The notes: generated by a model not told the origin, from the sequence alone. Positions 1 through 11,740 are shown, counted from the first letter of the stretch. The stretch: 64,000 nt of DNA from Warburgia ugandensis (GCA_035236585.1 CP141132.1:64391880-64455879), one strand, 5' to 3'. A program made the numbers and translations.

Positions 1-333
1 CAGGACCGGCATCAGCAGAGTTAGAAATGAGAATATTGAGATAGATGAGTGGCAAGACTAGAAGGACAATATTATAAATGAAAACATTAGAGGAAACTTA
101 AGAATGACATCAATAGGTAATAAGATGAGAGAGATTAGGAGTGAGCTAATGTAAGTCGAAGGTTCTAAAAGGGCAAGGGCAAGGCCCAAAAGAACATAGA
201 TAGAAGTGGTGAGAAAAGATTTAAAAACTTTAAAACTAAATAAATGCATGATACTTAATAGAGGGGAATGAAAGAACAAGATTCATTTGGCTTACCCCTA
301 ATCAGGATAAAGTCTCGACGATGATAGTGATGA
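1..333 (+). mobile_element. RTE-clade LINE, 3' end fragment
   Basis: The block matches the last ~330 bp of the better RTE LINE copies in this window (45073-47669 and 13533-16640). It contains the region after the reverse transcriptase that encodes degenerate [14 protein letters not shown]-like and RTWIEVV-like motifs. It ends in an imperfect GATGATAGTGATGA tail, as expected for RTE elements, which end in short ATG-type repeats instead of poly(A). It runs into the left edge, so its true start is unknown. It no longer encodes a continuous protein. Confidence 0.8.
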
Positions 334-2818
334 ATTGTTCCTAATGCTAATTGAAAGCTAAACAATTGAAAGGTAGAGGCGGATGAGGCGGGTCTAAAAG
401 GTGTTTTCATATTTTGCTTTGACCCATGACAGGTTGTAAAATTTGCTCGTTCTAACAGCACAGCTAAGCCTGGGGCAGGGCGGATATAGGCCAGAAGCAA
501 GACCGGTGTAGGGCAGCCAGAAACTTGCCCCGATCCCATCCACTGCTATCTCTTTTGTATGTTGGATTGGGGGAGTGCAGCTGAAGCCAGCTCAAACTCA
601 CATGCCAAGTTAAACTCAGACCATCTCAACCTTAAGATCTGCCAAGGCCAGCAACTCGTGTTACAAAAATAGCTTTTGGGAGAGCCATGGTCAGAGATAG
701 CATCCCAATGAGAATGCAGTAAGAAGGCCAATAGAACTCCTAGGAGAGGAATGCGCATTAGCATTATAAAACTGACACAAGTTTCTGTCGTATATCGTTG
801 TTGACCACTGAAAGGACTGGTCGCCAGGCCCCATGTGCTGAATGGACACTACCAAGTATGCTGATCTACTGGGTGAGTAGAAAGTCCAGTTTATTCACTT
901 ATAAGGGCATTAAAGAGCCTTACTGATGTGCACGTAATCAGAATTTGACCACCACACAGCAATGGCCAATAGGTTTGTCACTTTGGATCAAAAGACTATC
1001 TTTTCTAGTTATCACATGTCTGGTCATGCAAAAGATAAATAGTAACTGATGGTTAATAACTTCCTATCATTTTGACAGAGGAAGCATGTCTATAATCAAA
1101 CATTAAAATATGTCAATGGGCCAAGCAAAGCAATAAGGCTGCCTGGGGCACAACATTACATATGAGGAGAAGGCCCAGTGATCCTAGCTGTTCATCTCCT
1201 GGGCGCGTTGTGATGCATTGTACCAATAAGTCCCTGTAGTGATTATAACTGTTGGATTGGTGACAACCCCCAGCGCATCCACACCCAATCATGCTACTCT
1301 GACATATTCATTTCAAGCTCAATATCTGACCATAGTACTTGTGTGGCGTGTAGGACATCAAGGATGTGAATCACTACAGGATGGGCCCACGTATATGGTC
1401 TTGACGAGCCAAGCAACTATATGCTAATCTAGAAGAGATAGCCAACAACGCCTTGGAAATTTTCCTTGCACTTCCACAGAACTTCAGCAATAATTAATAC
1501 CAATTCCCACCTGTTTATTTCTTGTACACCAAAAATTTGCACCAAGTCCAATCATGGGTTCAGACCATCGTGCATGACTTTTGCTTCAACAAGAAATGAA
1601 AGCACACCACAGATATTCTGGTCCAGTCATGAGTTCAGATCATCAGGCAGACAGACCTGCTTCAACAAGAGTTGAAAGCACAGCACAGATATTCTGACCA
1701 CCATCTGGGTGAATAAGCAAGCCAGTACTAAGAAACCGTAGAAGTCTTATCTCTGATAAGGAAATTGAATACCTGCCTCAGATTTCCTCTAGATGGCCGT
1801 GCATTTATTGCAAATTTGCAGATAAATACTAGTTGGCATCGCATGTCCCACTTGGTAATAGATGCATCTTTGAAAGCCTTTCCATCATCGAACCATCCTG
1901 AGACATACGAAGTTAGATCCCTTTCAGGAGAAGAACATTATTCTTTGAGTCATCTCTTAACAAACAAAAACTAAATGGGCTCAGAACTTGCTAAAGAAAT
2001 TCAAGACATGCAACAACAGAGTGAATAAGAGCCTTATGAGTCTTTTTCCAGGAATGTGAATGACAATAGGGAAAAGTACATGCAAATATGAACATACAAA
2101 CCCAAGATGATTAAGTTCGAGGAAACGTACAGATGTCTTCACATTTTAAGACAGACAAAAAGCTTCTTACTGAAACCAGAATTGCATGAGGGACAGCTCG
2201 TCAAGCAAGTAGAGTGCCTCTCACAAGCTCCTCTTCCTCAAGGAATCAACATGCCATTGCCCATTAGAATCTGTCAGCAAATTAAAAAAGCAGTATTCTT
2301 TTAACCCCAATTTCTTAAAGCATGTTAACCAAGTGCCATTATCCACCATTCTTCATCATCAAACAACCAGTAGCATCATGGCCATTTGAACCAAGGACCA
2401 AACTTCTCAACAAAAATTTTAAGGCTGGTAGAAAGAATGCCCAAGGCTTCCACATGAGTAGAAGAAGGGACACAGACTGAGCTGGGTAATCCCATTAGAA
2501 CCTTTAAACACACCACTTAGCTGGTCAGGGAATAGGTCCCAAGCTAAATTATCATCAATGTTTATCTTTAATCATCAGGACCATCAAGCACTGTTTTGTT
2601 TCATTACATCCTTCAATTGCTGTCTCATTAAGTAAATAAGTCCTTCTAACAAACAGGGAGATAGTCTCTACAAAGCTTAGCCAAGTAAATGGCTTTTGGT
2701 ACAAAGGTTTGTGATGCAGGCAATCATTTCCTCGAAGTTTGTGAATCTGGCACATAGATCAAATTACAGTAACTGAAGACATTGCTAACAAAGCACTGCC
2801 TTGAGAATAGGTGACTTT
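334..2818. other. No gene or element recognised
   Basis: About 2.5 kb without a convincing coding region. Open frames here are short (under 75 codons), lack recognisable motifs and have no matching splice context. The sequence is non-repetitive by eye and may hold unrecognised old transposon remains. Confidence 0.4.
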
Positions 2819-2833
2819 TATGCCACCCTTATA

Positions 2834-3014
2834 AAAAGGGCAGCCCTAATGCACGAAGCTCCCACGTATGCGGGTTCTGAGGAAGGGGCGGACCACAAGG
2901 GTCCATAGTACACAGCCTTACCTTGCATTTTGCAAGAGGCTGTTTCCACACCTTGAACTCGTGACCTCAAGGTCACACAACGACAACTTTACCATTGTGC
3001 CAAGGCTCCTCTTC
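2834..3014 (-). mobile_element. Au-family SINE, full length, with target-site duplication
   Basis: A tRNA-derived SINE of the Au family, widespread in flowering plants. Read on the minus strand it starts with a GAGCCTTGG-like head carrying Pol III box A and box B (GGTCACGAGTTCAAGG), continues through CAGCCTCTTGCAAAATGC and GGTCCGCCCCTTCC, and ends in GGGCTGCCCTTTTT. A perfect 15-bp target-site duplication (TATGCCACCCTTATA) lies at 2819-2833 and 3015-3029, so the insertion is fairly well preserved. It depends on LINE machinery for movement. Confidence 0.93.
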
Positions 3015-3029
3015 TATGCCACCCTTATA

Positions 3030-3840
3030 GTAACTCCTAAAACCAAGCTTCTAACTGCCGGAATATGCCAAACTACTTGAGCAGCTGAGATCTTTACAGA
3101 GATTAAATAGCGAAGGAAAATAGGGCTGCTGCTCATCCTCTTGGGCAAAGAATAACATCCCAACCTGATTGTCTTCTGGTTCAGCCTGTTCAAGCTCCAA
3201 ATTATTCAACTCTTGAGAATCATTAAGTAAAAGAAAGAACCTGAAGGATAATTAATGATCCTGCAACACTACAAATTATTTTCTAATTTATCCTCTCTTA
3301 ACAAAATGGTAAGAAGGATCCCACTGAAAAGCAGCCTCCCACTGAAAAGCAGCCTTGAGTACCCATGACCGGAATCGATGGTCCTTGCCTAGCTGTGAAA
3401 ATAGTTACACTCGTATAAATTTTCTGAGCATATGCCTGGTTGGAAAGCTAAGATGTTAAAAAGAGCTGGAAGGACACAACTGGTTAAATCAAACAGGGGG
3501 AATGCCTAATCATGCCCATGCTTGCGTGCCATAAGCTCCACAGGATTTTATTTGGCATAAATGTCATTCAAAAGAAGGAATCATTTAATTGGTTGGGATA
3601 CCACAATTAGACCACAATCAGGTGTAATTGGCCATTGGATATCTTAAAATTGTGAACATAGCTTTTCATGCAAAGCCAGGTTGAAGGATACTAATGGACA
3701 AACTTCCTTAGGGGTCCATTTTGTCAAAGCCAAATAATTGAGAAAATGGCCTTTTCTTGAAGCTGAATCTTCATGTAATGCCTTCATTTTACATGGTGGG
3801 CTATTCTTAGGGTCAGAGCTGTGCTTTAACAAGGTCTAAG
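3030..3840. other. No gene recognised
   Basis: Non-coding by eye. The only local structure is a small direct repeat of CCCACTGAAAAGCAGCC near 3329-3356. Confidence 0.4.
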
Positions 3841-4980
3841 ATGACATATAGGAATGGTAAAAGTGTGGCTCTTTGGCTCAATAACTGGGCACACTCAAAG
3901 CCTCTTACTGATTTTCTTACTAATAATAAGCTATCAGAGATTAGTCTTAATGATAAGGTTGATAGTATTATTAACCATCATGTCAGACTCGGAATAGACA
4001 GCTTATTGATAGGTGGTGCACCACAACACCCAGCAAATTCTCGATATTTCGATCATTGGTAATTCATACCACAGTATGGGGACCAGATTAATCTGGAGAG
4101 TATTCAGTTAAATCAGAGTATAAACTGGTGGCTAACCACAATGAATCATACCATGATCACTACTGGCATAGAACTTGGAAGGCACTACTTCAACCCAAGG
4201 TCAGACTTTACCTTCGGTTACTGTCCCATCAAAAAATTCCATCCTTACCGGTTATAGCTAGGGGGCAAATGAGCCTAATTGGGCCTGTCCTTTATGTGGC
4301 CAGGCTGAGGAGACAAAATATTCTCATTGCTTTGTTGCATCCTATTCTGTTGAACTAGTGATAACAGGTTCATCTGGAATTTGTTGTTGCCTTTGTAATC
4401 CCTCGATCTATTCCTGAAGCTTCTAAATATTGGTGCAATGATATCCCTAAGAAAGGAAAATTTGAAGACTCCCATGCAGACTGCTTTCTGCTACTTTCTT
4501 CCATGGAAGGAAAGAAATGATATTGTTCACAATCATATAGTCTTGATAAGAATAAATTTGGGCCTTTTGGAAATCAACGGTCATGGAAGTGTCCAATTTG
4601 ACATCCTCTCCTTTCTTTGAGGATAAAGATGTTGTCATTCTTGCCAAATAGGGACAAAAGAAGTTAACAAGGAAGATCCAATTTTCAGGTGGAGGAATGG
4701 CCAACTACATAGACCCTGAGGAGAATCAAGAGCAGCATGCAATCGAGAGATTTAATTGATTCCTTCTTTCTCCATCAGACATATCTATAGAGAAGGAAAT
4801 AAGGTTGCAGACATACTTGCTACTAAGGCAGCTTTTGAGAAAGCTGGTGCAGAATGGATTACATATGTCCCCTCTTTCTTGTATTACGTGTTGAGGGAGG
4901 ATTGTAATGCTGTTTGGCTGTTATTATGCTTTAAATTTTGTTCTGTAATATATCGTGTTTTACTACAAAGTAAAATGTAA
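3841..4980 (+). mobile_element. L1-clade LINE, decayed 3' part (post-RT and RNase H)
   Basis: Fragments in several plus-strand frames resemble the C-terminal part of plant L1 LINE ORF2. GKSVALWLNNWAHSKPL at 3856-3906 matches the conserved segment after the reverse transcriptase. KERNDIVHN at 4510-4536 resembles the W-KERN-VHN motif before RNase H. FSIRHIYREGNKVADILATK at about 4768-4827 matches the end of the plant L1 RNase H domain. The frames are interrupted many times, so this is an old, non-functional copy. No poly(A) tail or flanking duplication was located. Confidence 0.65.
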
Positions 4981-5485
4981 TCATACTTCATACTTCCTCA
5001 TCCTTGAGTTCAGAACAGTAGACCAGTCCAAAACTGCGTGCCTTCTAGATTTCATGCAGAACTCAAACTTCAGGGATTTGGATTACTTTTATCCTTATAA
5101 CTGGATAGACTAAAGAGCCTAGACAAGTCAGAAACTTATCAGACACATATCTTCTCTAACCTGGGGTATTTGCTCATATGTAAAACCTAATATCTAGAAG
5201 AAATTCATCTCTGACAAGCAGACCTCCAGCCCCTTGAGCCTTGATTCTATGAACTCGTATACTCCTAGGCATAGCACTTCTCATATTTTTTGGCAATCAC
5301 CATTTTTCAAAGAGCTACTATTGATGTATACATGTCCACAACCATTTCTTTGAAACAGTCCCTCAAAAGTAGACCAAATTTACGAATCCAACCTGTCACA
5401 GATCAACAATTCACTAGAGTTCCTAGATGTGTAACTTTGCTCCCATCATTTTTAAGCATCGAAAGGACATTCTGATGCAGCAACT
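4981..5485. other. No gene recognised
   Basis: Spacer between two L1-type fragments of opposite orientation. It may contain further decayed LINE sequence, but no motif can be read with confidence. Confidence 0.35.
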
Positions 5486-6125
5486 GCAATCTCTTTGTAA
5501 GTTCCACCAGAGTCTTAATTTTTAAGGCGAAAGTTGGAGGATTGGAAAGGCGGCCACAATTAAGGTCATCCTACCACTTGCCTCAGATAGTTTTTCCTCC
5601 TGCAAACCAAAAGTTTCTAACCTGGTTCTTTCAAATATGGACATTGTACCACAGTTGACTCGGATACCTAACTTGCTCCCTTTTTAGGCTTCTGAAGGAA
5701 ATTATCTTGTAACAGTTCTAATCTCTTCGTAACTTCCCCCAAAATAGCAAACAATAACATAAAACAAGTAGGAGATCAGAAAGAACACTTTAATTTCATC
5801 CTACCACCAGAGACAAGATAACATTTGTACCAGCACTTCTTCTCTATCATTTGAACTATTGAAGCCCACAACATAGAAGGGATTTTCTTGACCAAAAGAA
5901 GCCCAGAATACATCATAGCCTACATAATAGCACAGTCACAAATACCTGAGTCTTAGACATATTAAGATACACCATCTTCACTATATCCACTTATACCCCC
6001 CAAAAACCTCACTAATAACTTGAAATTCTCAACTTTGACTACTAAATTATCATAAAACACAAGGGGATGATTAGCAAACTGCAAATGAGGGATAGAAACT
6101 TATCTCCTCCCCCTCTGCACCTACA
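5486..6125 (-). mobile_element. L1-clade LINE, decayed reverse-transcriptase fragment
   Basis: On the minus strand, broken frames recall the palm and thumb of plant L1 reverse transcriptase. A HLQFANHPLVFYDN-like stretch near 6090-6045 corresponds to the HLQFADDTLVF catalytic motif, with the aspartate pair degraded. It is followed by a VENFKLL-like segment, and near 5850-5780 by EKKCWYKCYLVSGGRMKL, corresponding to the conserved LASWK-YLSLGGR-TLI region. A second SGGRMTLI-like stretch near 5580-5545 suggests a duplication or a second copy. Heavily mutated. Confidence 0.5.
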
Positions 6126-7396
6126 AATTTTTTTCAAAATGGACCCATTCTAGAACCCTATGAGAGAAGAGGGATTAAAGTGAATAATTGTGGAGAGCAC
6201 AGATTCCCCAATTCAAGGCTGCTCAATCTCTCAAAGCATCCCACCACACCTCCATTTGCCAAAAATGGAACGTTTGATATACCAATACTCTTTGACCCAC
6301 CTTCCCCTAGATTCTGATCTTTTACTGAGATTGTTAATAAAATTCGACTAGTATGGTTGCACAATTTTCTCATGCTGAATGTGAAAATCACCCTGGATTT
6401 CTTCTCTCCTCCCACGCTTACAACTCTTATTTTCCACTAAGAAGCCTTCAATCGAATTTGCGTTCACTTGCTTATTTACATCTTTCACAAAACTTCTTGA
6501 TAGGTCTTGTCATATTTTCTCTGGTCGTCTCCAAAATGCAGAACACAATAAAGAAACTGTTGGTACTTCTTTCTTCTACCAATGACAATCCTATTCCAGC
6601 TTTTCTTGGTCAAAAACACTCTTTAGATACACCTCAGCCAATGAAGGAACTACACAAAGAAAAAACAGGTCCTCCAACTCTGACCTCCAACATCATCTCT
6701 AGATACACCTCAGCTAGTGAAGGCCCTTGAACTCCTAAATTTCAGCTTTCCTCCACTTCTCCTCTACAGCCTCCTCTCATCCATCTCCAACCACTTAACT
6801 CTTCTTTTTCTTTTATAGTCTTCTATAATGTATTTGGTTTCAACTCCTTTATCATCCTTTCCATTATAGAGATGTTTTCCAAGGATATGAACCTTCTCAT
6901 TCCAGCTGACATCCTTCCTGCCACATCCCCACTTTCTTCTTATTATTTGGAAAGTCCAGCCATCTATTTTCTAACTTCAAAGGACTAGGCTTGAAGGAAT
7001 CCCATACAAAAGAATTACAAAATGGTCCAGCATGAGCCTTGGTAAAACTGTTTTAGAACAGTCCACTAAATTAATATGAGGAATAATTCATTAGTTAGGC
7101 AAAAGTTGTACGTAGTCCCATTAGAACTTATTAGCAAATTACCCACTGGTGTAACCAAAGAACTGAATGAGTCCATCACTAGTGAAGGTTCATACAATGT
7201 CAGGGGGGTCGCATCACTCTAACCAGTGGCAACGGTTAACTTAGCTCCCCAGTTCATGCTCCTTCATTTTCTATAAGTATAAGAAACCATAACCTTGTCT
7301 GTGAAGGCTTAGTCGCTAGTCCAGTCAAAGACTTACTTGACCAAGCCAGCATAAAGCACAAAGCATAGATCTGAGCTACATCAGCTAATTACTCAA
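6126..7396. other. Downstream flank or intron of the RIT1 gene, nothing assigned
   Basis: No conserved coding segment could be read. A 125-codon plus-strand open frame (6353-6730) has no recognisable motif and is probably chance. If the last RIT1 exon lies further left, this stretch is part of its last intron. Confidence 0.35.
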
Positions 7397-7494
7397 TCAA
7401 GTTCCTGTGCAGAAGCTCCAAATGGAACGGATGTACGGGACATTGCAGTAATTACGAATTAATGTTAAAGTTGGATCCTCTATCTTGCAAGACC
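7397..7494 (-). CDS. Possible alternative terminal exon of RIT1 (weak)
   Basis: A TTTGGGCAG acceptor ending at 7495 is followed by a frame that fits the phase left by the exon ending at 7847. It would add about 31 residues ending in FCTGT and a TGA at 7397-7399. The encoded residues do not resemble the conserved RIT1 C-terminus (a basic MRRRLVFICK...ARPSRGNLKQV-like segment in other plants, from memory). So it is either an alternative or aberrant end, or chance. Transcript data would decide. Confidence 0.15.
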
Positions 7495-7846
7495 CTGCCC
7501 AAACAAAATGGTTTGCTGATTACCAAAATAATAATACTTGTCATATTAGGAGATCTATCATCAAAGCAGCACTGATACAATAATGCTGCTATACGTAAAG
7601 ATACAAAGGCATATGAAACATGCATCATGAATTATTTGCGTCCAAAAGGGGAACAGTTCCTACATATGAAAAGGGAAATGAGTCAATTGGCTAAACATGC
7701 AAGAGAAACTTGCTTGTCAAGTTAAGTTAATCTCACTCCTAGTCATTCATTGTATGCATCTTAGCAGGATTATAATTTATAAGCAAATCTGTAGTCAGTA
7801 TCAAGAACTAGAGCTTGCTACATATCAGAAGAGAACAATCATGTAC

Positions 7847-7906
7847 CTCTGTCACCAAATAAGGATATCAAGATAGCAAGAGCCACACAAACACTAATAT
7901 CTTCCC
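7847..7906 (-). CDS. RIT1: RIT1 exon 6
   Basis: Encodes GEDISVCVALAILISLFGDR, completing the CCHNGEDIS signature with the previous exon. Acceptor TTTGCAG|, donor AGAG|GTACAT. A further exon should follow in the family's usual structure. Confidence 0.82.
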
Positions 7907-10645
7907 CTGCAAACAAAAGCCAGAAGAAATGTAAGCCGAAACCCACATCTCAGATTGCAACAACTCAAAATTGTTATGTCAATAACAGAGACATATGCTG
8001 AAATTCTTTTCCTTACCATTATGGCAACAAATCAAGAGAGTCTTTCCTTTTCCCAAATTCGACTTTGCAAAATTTACTGCTGAAGGAAGATTATTTAGCA
8101 AGGAGAACCTATCCAATTTCGAGGTCTGTTCAGAAATCACCATAGAAGGTGAAAACATATGTTAGATACCATAGAGACCCAGTAAGCACTGTTGTGAAAA
8201 TAAAAGGATGAAGGAGCAGATAAGTTTCTGGGTTTATGATGCACGTACCACCATAGGTAGATGCAAATAAGCATCAGGCCTTGGAAAAGGGACAAGTACT
8301 AGCTCACTATCACAATTCAATATGCAATCAAAGTCTTTAAAATTCTCTGAAACTGCTTAAGAAAAATAAAAGAGTAAGTCAAATCAATAAGCAATCAAGC
8401 ATATGAATTAAATCTTCAGTGACCAAAATGCTCAACCAAAGTGTGCCAAGATAATAGAGAAATATGCAGAACAGCTTGTTCTCAAAGGAAGAAAAATAGT
8501 ACTAATTCTGGACATGAGCAAGGACTACATGTTCATCATCCACAACTCACACATAGCATTGTCCCTTGCATTTTCATCTCAGTAGACCAATAAGGCATAT
8601 CTTTGATTGATACAGAGCAAATGAGCTAGAAACAACATCCACTGTCTATCTACATGGTCATTAATAACTAAAAACAAAGTGCTGAGGCCATATGTATAAA
8701 TTATTGAGAATGGACAAAAACCATACATCCTTTTTCTTATTTTCATTATCATAAAAATTAAACATAATTATTATCAACACTGTATAAACAGGGATGCCAC
8801 AAAAAACAACAATTTTGCTAGTGCAAACAGTTTCAAATAGAAAACTGGACCACCTCGGAAAGACATTTCAAATGCTTCAATCATGTAGAGATCAAAGTTG
8901 CACATATCTTAAAGCAATACAAATGTAATTCCACGGAGTTTATGGTAACTGATATGCAGAGATCAGGAAATAATAACATGCAGATGGAAAGGTCAAACAA
9001 ATTGGTTAAGAAACAAATCAACATACCATGCTGAGTTGACCCTATGGCAATATTAGTTGAACCCAACCAAAATGGTGAAACCGGTTCACCAAGAGATCTT
9101 ATAATGGTGACATTGTTTGAAAGTTCAGAATTCATGGATGGCCAAGAAATAGTAGATTCCTTGTAAGAAATATCACAATTTCCTGACAAATTTTTCTGAG
9201 ATCTGACTACCACTTGCGGAGCATTCTCTCCCCTTTGAGCACGATAAACTCTATCCTTTTCAATAATATCAGCTACGTTTTGGTTACACAAATCAGGTCC
9301 TGAATTTATGAGATCAAATGCATGCTTCCAGAAAAGTTGAGGAGACAAGTGCCTTGCCCAGCTTTCCTCGTCATCTCCTGCCCCAGAAATATAGTGCCAG
9401 CTGAACTCTGAGGTAGTCCTGTGTTGATATATGCCATTTGAGGAAGATGCAGAAACAAGAATAATGGGTGTGAAATCCCAAGAATCAGAATCAGGCACCT
9501 CATTTAACCAGATAACACTTTTTTGAGAAATCCAGAGTGGACACATGGGCTTCTTCAAGGATGATGCAAGAGAACCAATGTCTGCACCAGTATCTTCCAA
9601 CTGCTTAGTCCAATCTTCAAGACAATTCTCAATAGCTGCTTTCTCAGTTCCAGAGACCCACAGAGGGAGATGCAAGGAACAATCCCAACAAGGAAAGGCA
9701 TGCCCTGAATTGGCTTCGTCATGAGAAGCATTTGACTCCTGAAGAAAGCAAAACTGAACAAGTTGATTTCCATGTGGTTTGGTGTATACACATTTGTATA
9801 TAATAACAGAGCAGTAACGCAATGGAGTTTCAGAGCAATGACTACACTACAGCATTGAATGGACCTAACATGCACGTAACGGTAGAATTGTTCCAGTCTG
9901 AGAAGGAAATAGGTTTCAGATGCAATTCAACGATTTCAAAAGGGACATGGGTAGTGAAACAGAAACCCTTAGTTAGAATGTTTTGCCACCTGAAAGTGTT
10001 CACCATAAAGAAATACGCCAATTTTAGGTTGTGTTTTGCTTCAATTTCATAGAGAAGCATAACCCGAAAATGTCATCACTCACTCACCAGCTCTTCTGTG
10101 TGCATTTTCAGCAAATGATTCTTAATTGCGCGATTAAATACACAAGCCCATATTGGAATTGTCTTCGACATGCTATCGGGAAATCGCTTCCCTTTGCGAG
10201 TGGAATCAACAATAATACAACCTCCTTTCTGCCCTACCCATCACAAGAAAACACATCTAAATTCACCAGCATTGAAAATGAAAATACACTTTCCATTTTC
10301 CACAACAACACTCAAAACAGGAAGTGTTTGAGACATACCAGCGAGGTGGGCAACATGGAGATTGAGGCGAGAAGTGCTGAAGGACCAATTGTTGTTGTGC
10401 CCATCAGTAGATTTGAAGTAACAAGTGGAATCGAAGCGAGAAGAGTACCAAAGGCCGCAGCGGAGATTGGCAAGAAGGGGTAGGTTTGGCCAGAGTTGTG
10501 CGATCTCAGACACGAATATGGAATCTTCGTAGATGGATCGAATGGCGTTGTAGAGGGAGTTGTCTTTCCTCTTTATGCTTCTTGAAGCTTTATAGATGTT
10601 TAGTCTTTCTCCCTCCCGAGAAGTGCTGGTTTCTAGCGAAGGCAT
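7847..10645 (-). CDS. RIT1: tRNA A64-2'-O-ribosylphosphate transferase (RIT1 family), six exons, C-terminal end not found
   Basis: Transfers a phosphoribosyl group to the 2'-OH of A64 in initiator tRNA-Met, which bars it from elongation; known from yeast Rit1 and conserved in plants. Exons: 10339-10645, 10088-10233, 9027-9738, 8249-8352, 8017-8125, 7847-7906. All junctions are GT-AG and the phases agree, giving about 479 codons. The start ATG at 10643-10645 precedes an N-terminal block with IYKASRSIKRKDNSLYNAI and LPLLANLRCGLWYSS. The central part carries WDCSLHLPLWVSGTEKAAIE, WDFTPIILVSASS and TSEFSWHYISGAGDDEESW. The C-terminal dual-specificity-phosphatase-like domain shows DCILNCD and the degenerate signature CCHNGEDIS. 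Plant homologues run roughly 40-50 residues further; that last exon was not recognised in the 7.8 kb to the left edge, so it may lie beyond it or be lost. No frame break was seen in the exons present. Confidence 0.92.
8017..8125 (-). CDS. RIT1: RIT1 exon 5
   Basis: Encodes TSKLDRFSLLNNLPSAVNFA then KGKTLLICCHN, the P-loop region of the phosphatase-like domain. Acceptor GAACAG|, donor ATG|GTAAGG, ending in phase 1. Confidence 0.87.
8249..8352 (-). CDS. RIT1: RIT1 exon 4
   Basis: Encodes SENFKDFDCILNCD then PRPDAYLHLPMV, the start of the phosphatase-like domain. Two adjacent acceptors are possible (after 8353 or after 8347). The outer one is preferred because it keeps VSENF; both preserve the frame. 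The donor is GTG|GTACGT. Confidence 0.85.
9027..9738 (-). CDS. RIT1: RIT1 exon 3 (largest)
   Basis: Begins after TTCTTCAG| with ESNASHDEANSG and encodes 237 codons, including WISQKSVIWLNEVPDSDSWD, the FSWHYISGAGDDEESW motif, GPDLCNQNVADIIEKDRVYR and GSTNIAIGSTQH. It ends in phase 1 at CATG|GTATGT. The open frame continues into both flanking introns for a while, so splice boundaries were chosen by phase and consensus. Confidence 0.9.
10088..10233 (-). CDS. RIT1: RIT1 exon 2
   Basis: Follows the acceptor GGGTAG| and encodes GQKGGCIIVDSTRKGKRFPD and SMSKTIPIWACVFNRAI, the most conserved N-terminal portion of the family. It ends in phase 0 at CTG|GTGAGT. Confidence 0.9.
10339..10645 (-). CDS. 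RIT1: RIT1 exon 1
   Basis: Encodes the N-terminal 102 residues, from MPSLETST to NLHVAHLA, ending in phase 1 before the donor G|GTATGT. The initiator ATG is the first in the frame upstream of the conserved IYKASRSIKR block. Twelve or so extra N-terminal residues before that block are not conserved in the homologues I recall. Confidence 0.88.
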
Positions 10646-11389
10646 TTTTTAATTTCAGATGGTGGAATGGGAAGGAAGGAAACGGAGTGCTTGAAGGCAA
10701 GGCTTTGCAGTTCAAAGCATGAACTGAGTACTAAATGGACTGCCACTTTTGCTGGAGCCGACCTTGGCATGAACCGACTCATTCATGGCTTTGCATCAAC
10801 TTTGGATGTATAAATCGGGCTGCAGCATTCAAAGAAGCTCATAGTGCGTGTTTGAGAAACCCTTTTTTTTTTTTTTTTTGTATTGTATTAAACAATTAAT
10901 TTAGTTTTCTAGTGTGAAATAGAAGGAATATAATAAAAATAGTAAAAGACAAGTAGCCATATCATTCTATTCAGTAGTAAATTAAGTCGACAAGTGCATA
11001 TGCAAATGTGACTTGTAGAGAGGGAGAGAGAGTGAACTAATATTTTTAATGTTTTATAAGCAAATAAATTAAGGTAGCTTCACATAATCTTCATTTTTCT
11101 TCCTTTAAATTTTCATTTAAGCTTAAGTACAGTTCATTTAATTAAACAAGACATTAAGGCATCTCTAGATTTTTTTCATTCTTTTTCTTTAAATTTTCAT
11201 TATTTCTTATTAAAATTTTTACTTTAATCGAATGCACCCCTCTAATATATGGATAAATACGTTTGTATGAGACCCCTAAGTAACTCTGGCCGTGTGGTTT
11301 TAGTTCTACATAGTTTTATCGTAGCTGGTCCCAAGTCTAGATAAAGGAGGACAATTTTGCTTCAAGTGCCAACTAGCAAGGAAAATTTA
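10646..11389. other. RIT1 upstream region
   Basis: Contains the presumed promoter and 5' UTR of the minus-strand RIT1 gene. No TATA box can be assigned with confidence. An 18-19 nt T run lies near 10862-10880, and the remainder is AT-rich spacer. Confidence 0.35.
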
Positions 11390-11740
11390 TTGCAAACCCA
11401 ATGCATGAATTAACTTATAACATTCCCTTAGGCTAGGACATTTTCTATAAGCAATGTACTGCATCAGATCATTGTACTTTAGGCCATTGTGGCCCGCCCC
11501 TTCCCCGGACCCCACATAGGCGGGAGCTTTGTGCACCGGGGCTGCCCTTTTAATGTACTGCATCAGATCATGGATGCAATGGAAAATAGACAAAGGCTGT
11601 TAGGGTGTTCCCCTAGAAGCAAAGGGTTGCATTGGATCTCTGATGTAGTGGAAAATAGCAAGGGCCGTTATAACGTTCCCTCAAAAGCAACATGCTGCAT
11701 TAGAACCTAGGCGAAGTGGAAAGTATGTATGGGTTCTCGC
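11390..11740 (+). mobile_element. RTE LINE 5'-end fragment (5' UTR repeats)
   Basis: Contains about three diverged ~60-bp units with the pattern GCATCAGA...TGCAATGGAAAATAG...GTTAGGGTGTTCCC. These match, in the opposite orientation, the tandem units at the 5' end of the near full-length RTE LINE at 16428-16625. The EN/RT body is not attached, so this is a detached or rearranged 5' fragment. A truncated SINE sits inside it at 11473-11551. Confidence 0.6.
11473..11551 (+). mobile_element. 5'-truncated Au SINE with perfect 20-bp target-site duplication
   Basis: Only the 3' 79 bp of the SINE are present, from the TACTTTAGGCC region through CCCGCCCCTTCCCCGGACC to GGGGCTGCCCTTTT. The 20-bp sequence AATGTACTGCATCAGATCAT occurs at 11453-11472 and again at 11552-11571, immediately flanking it. 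The truncation therefore arose during insertion, the usual outcome of incomplete target-primed reverse transcription. Confidence 0.92.

Noticed and set aside
6353-6730. 125-codon open frame
   Set aside because: No recognisable motif and no splice context matching a known plant protein; treated as chance.
9306-9875. Overlapping minus-strand open frames inside RIT1 exon 3
   Set aside because: Shadow frames of the RIT1 coding frame.
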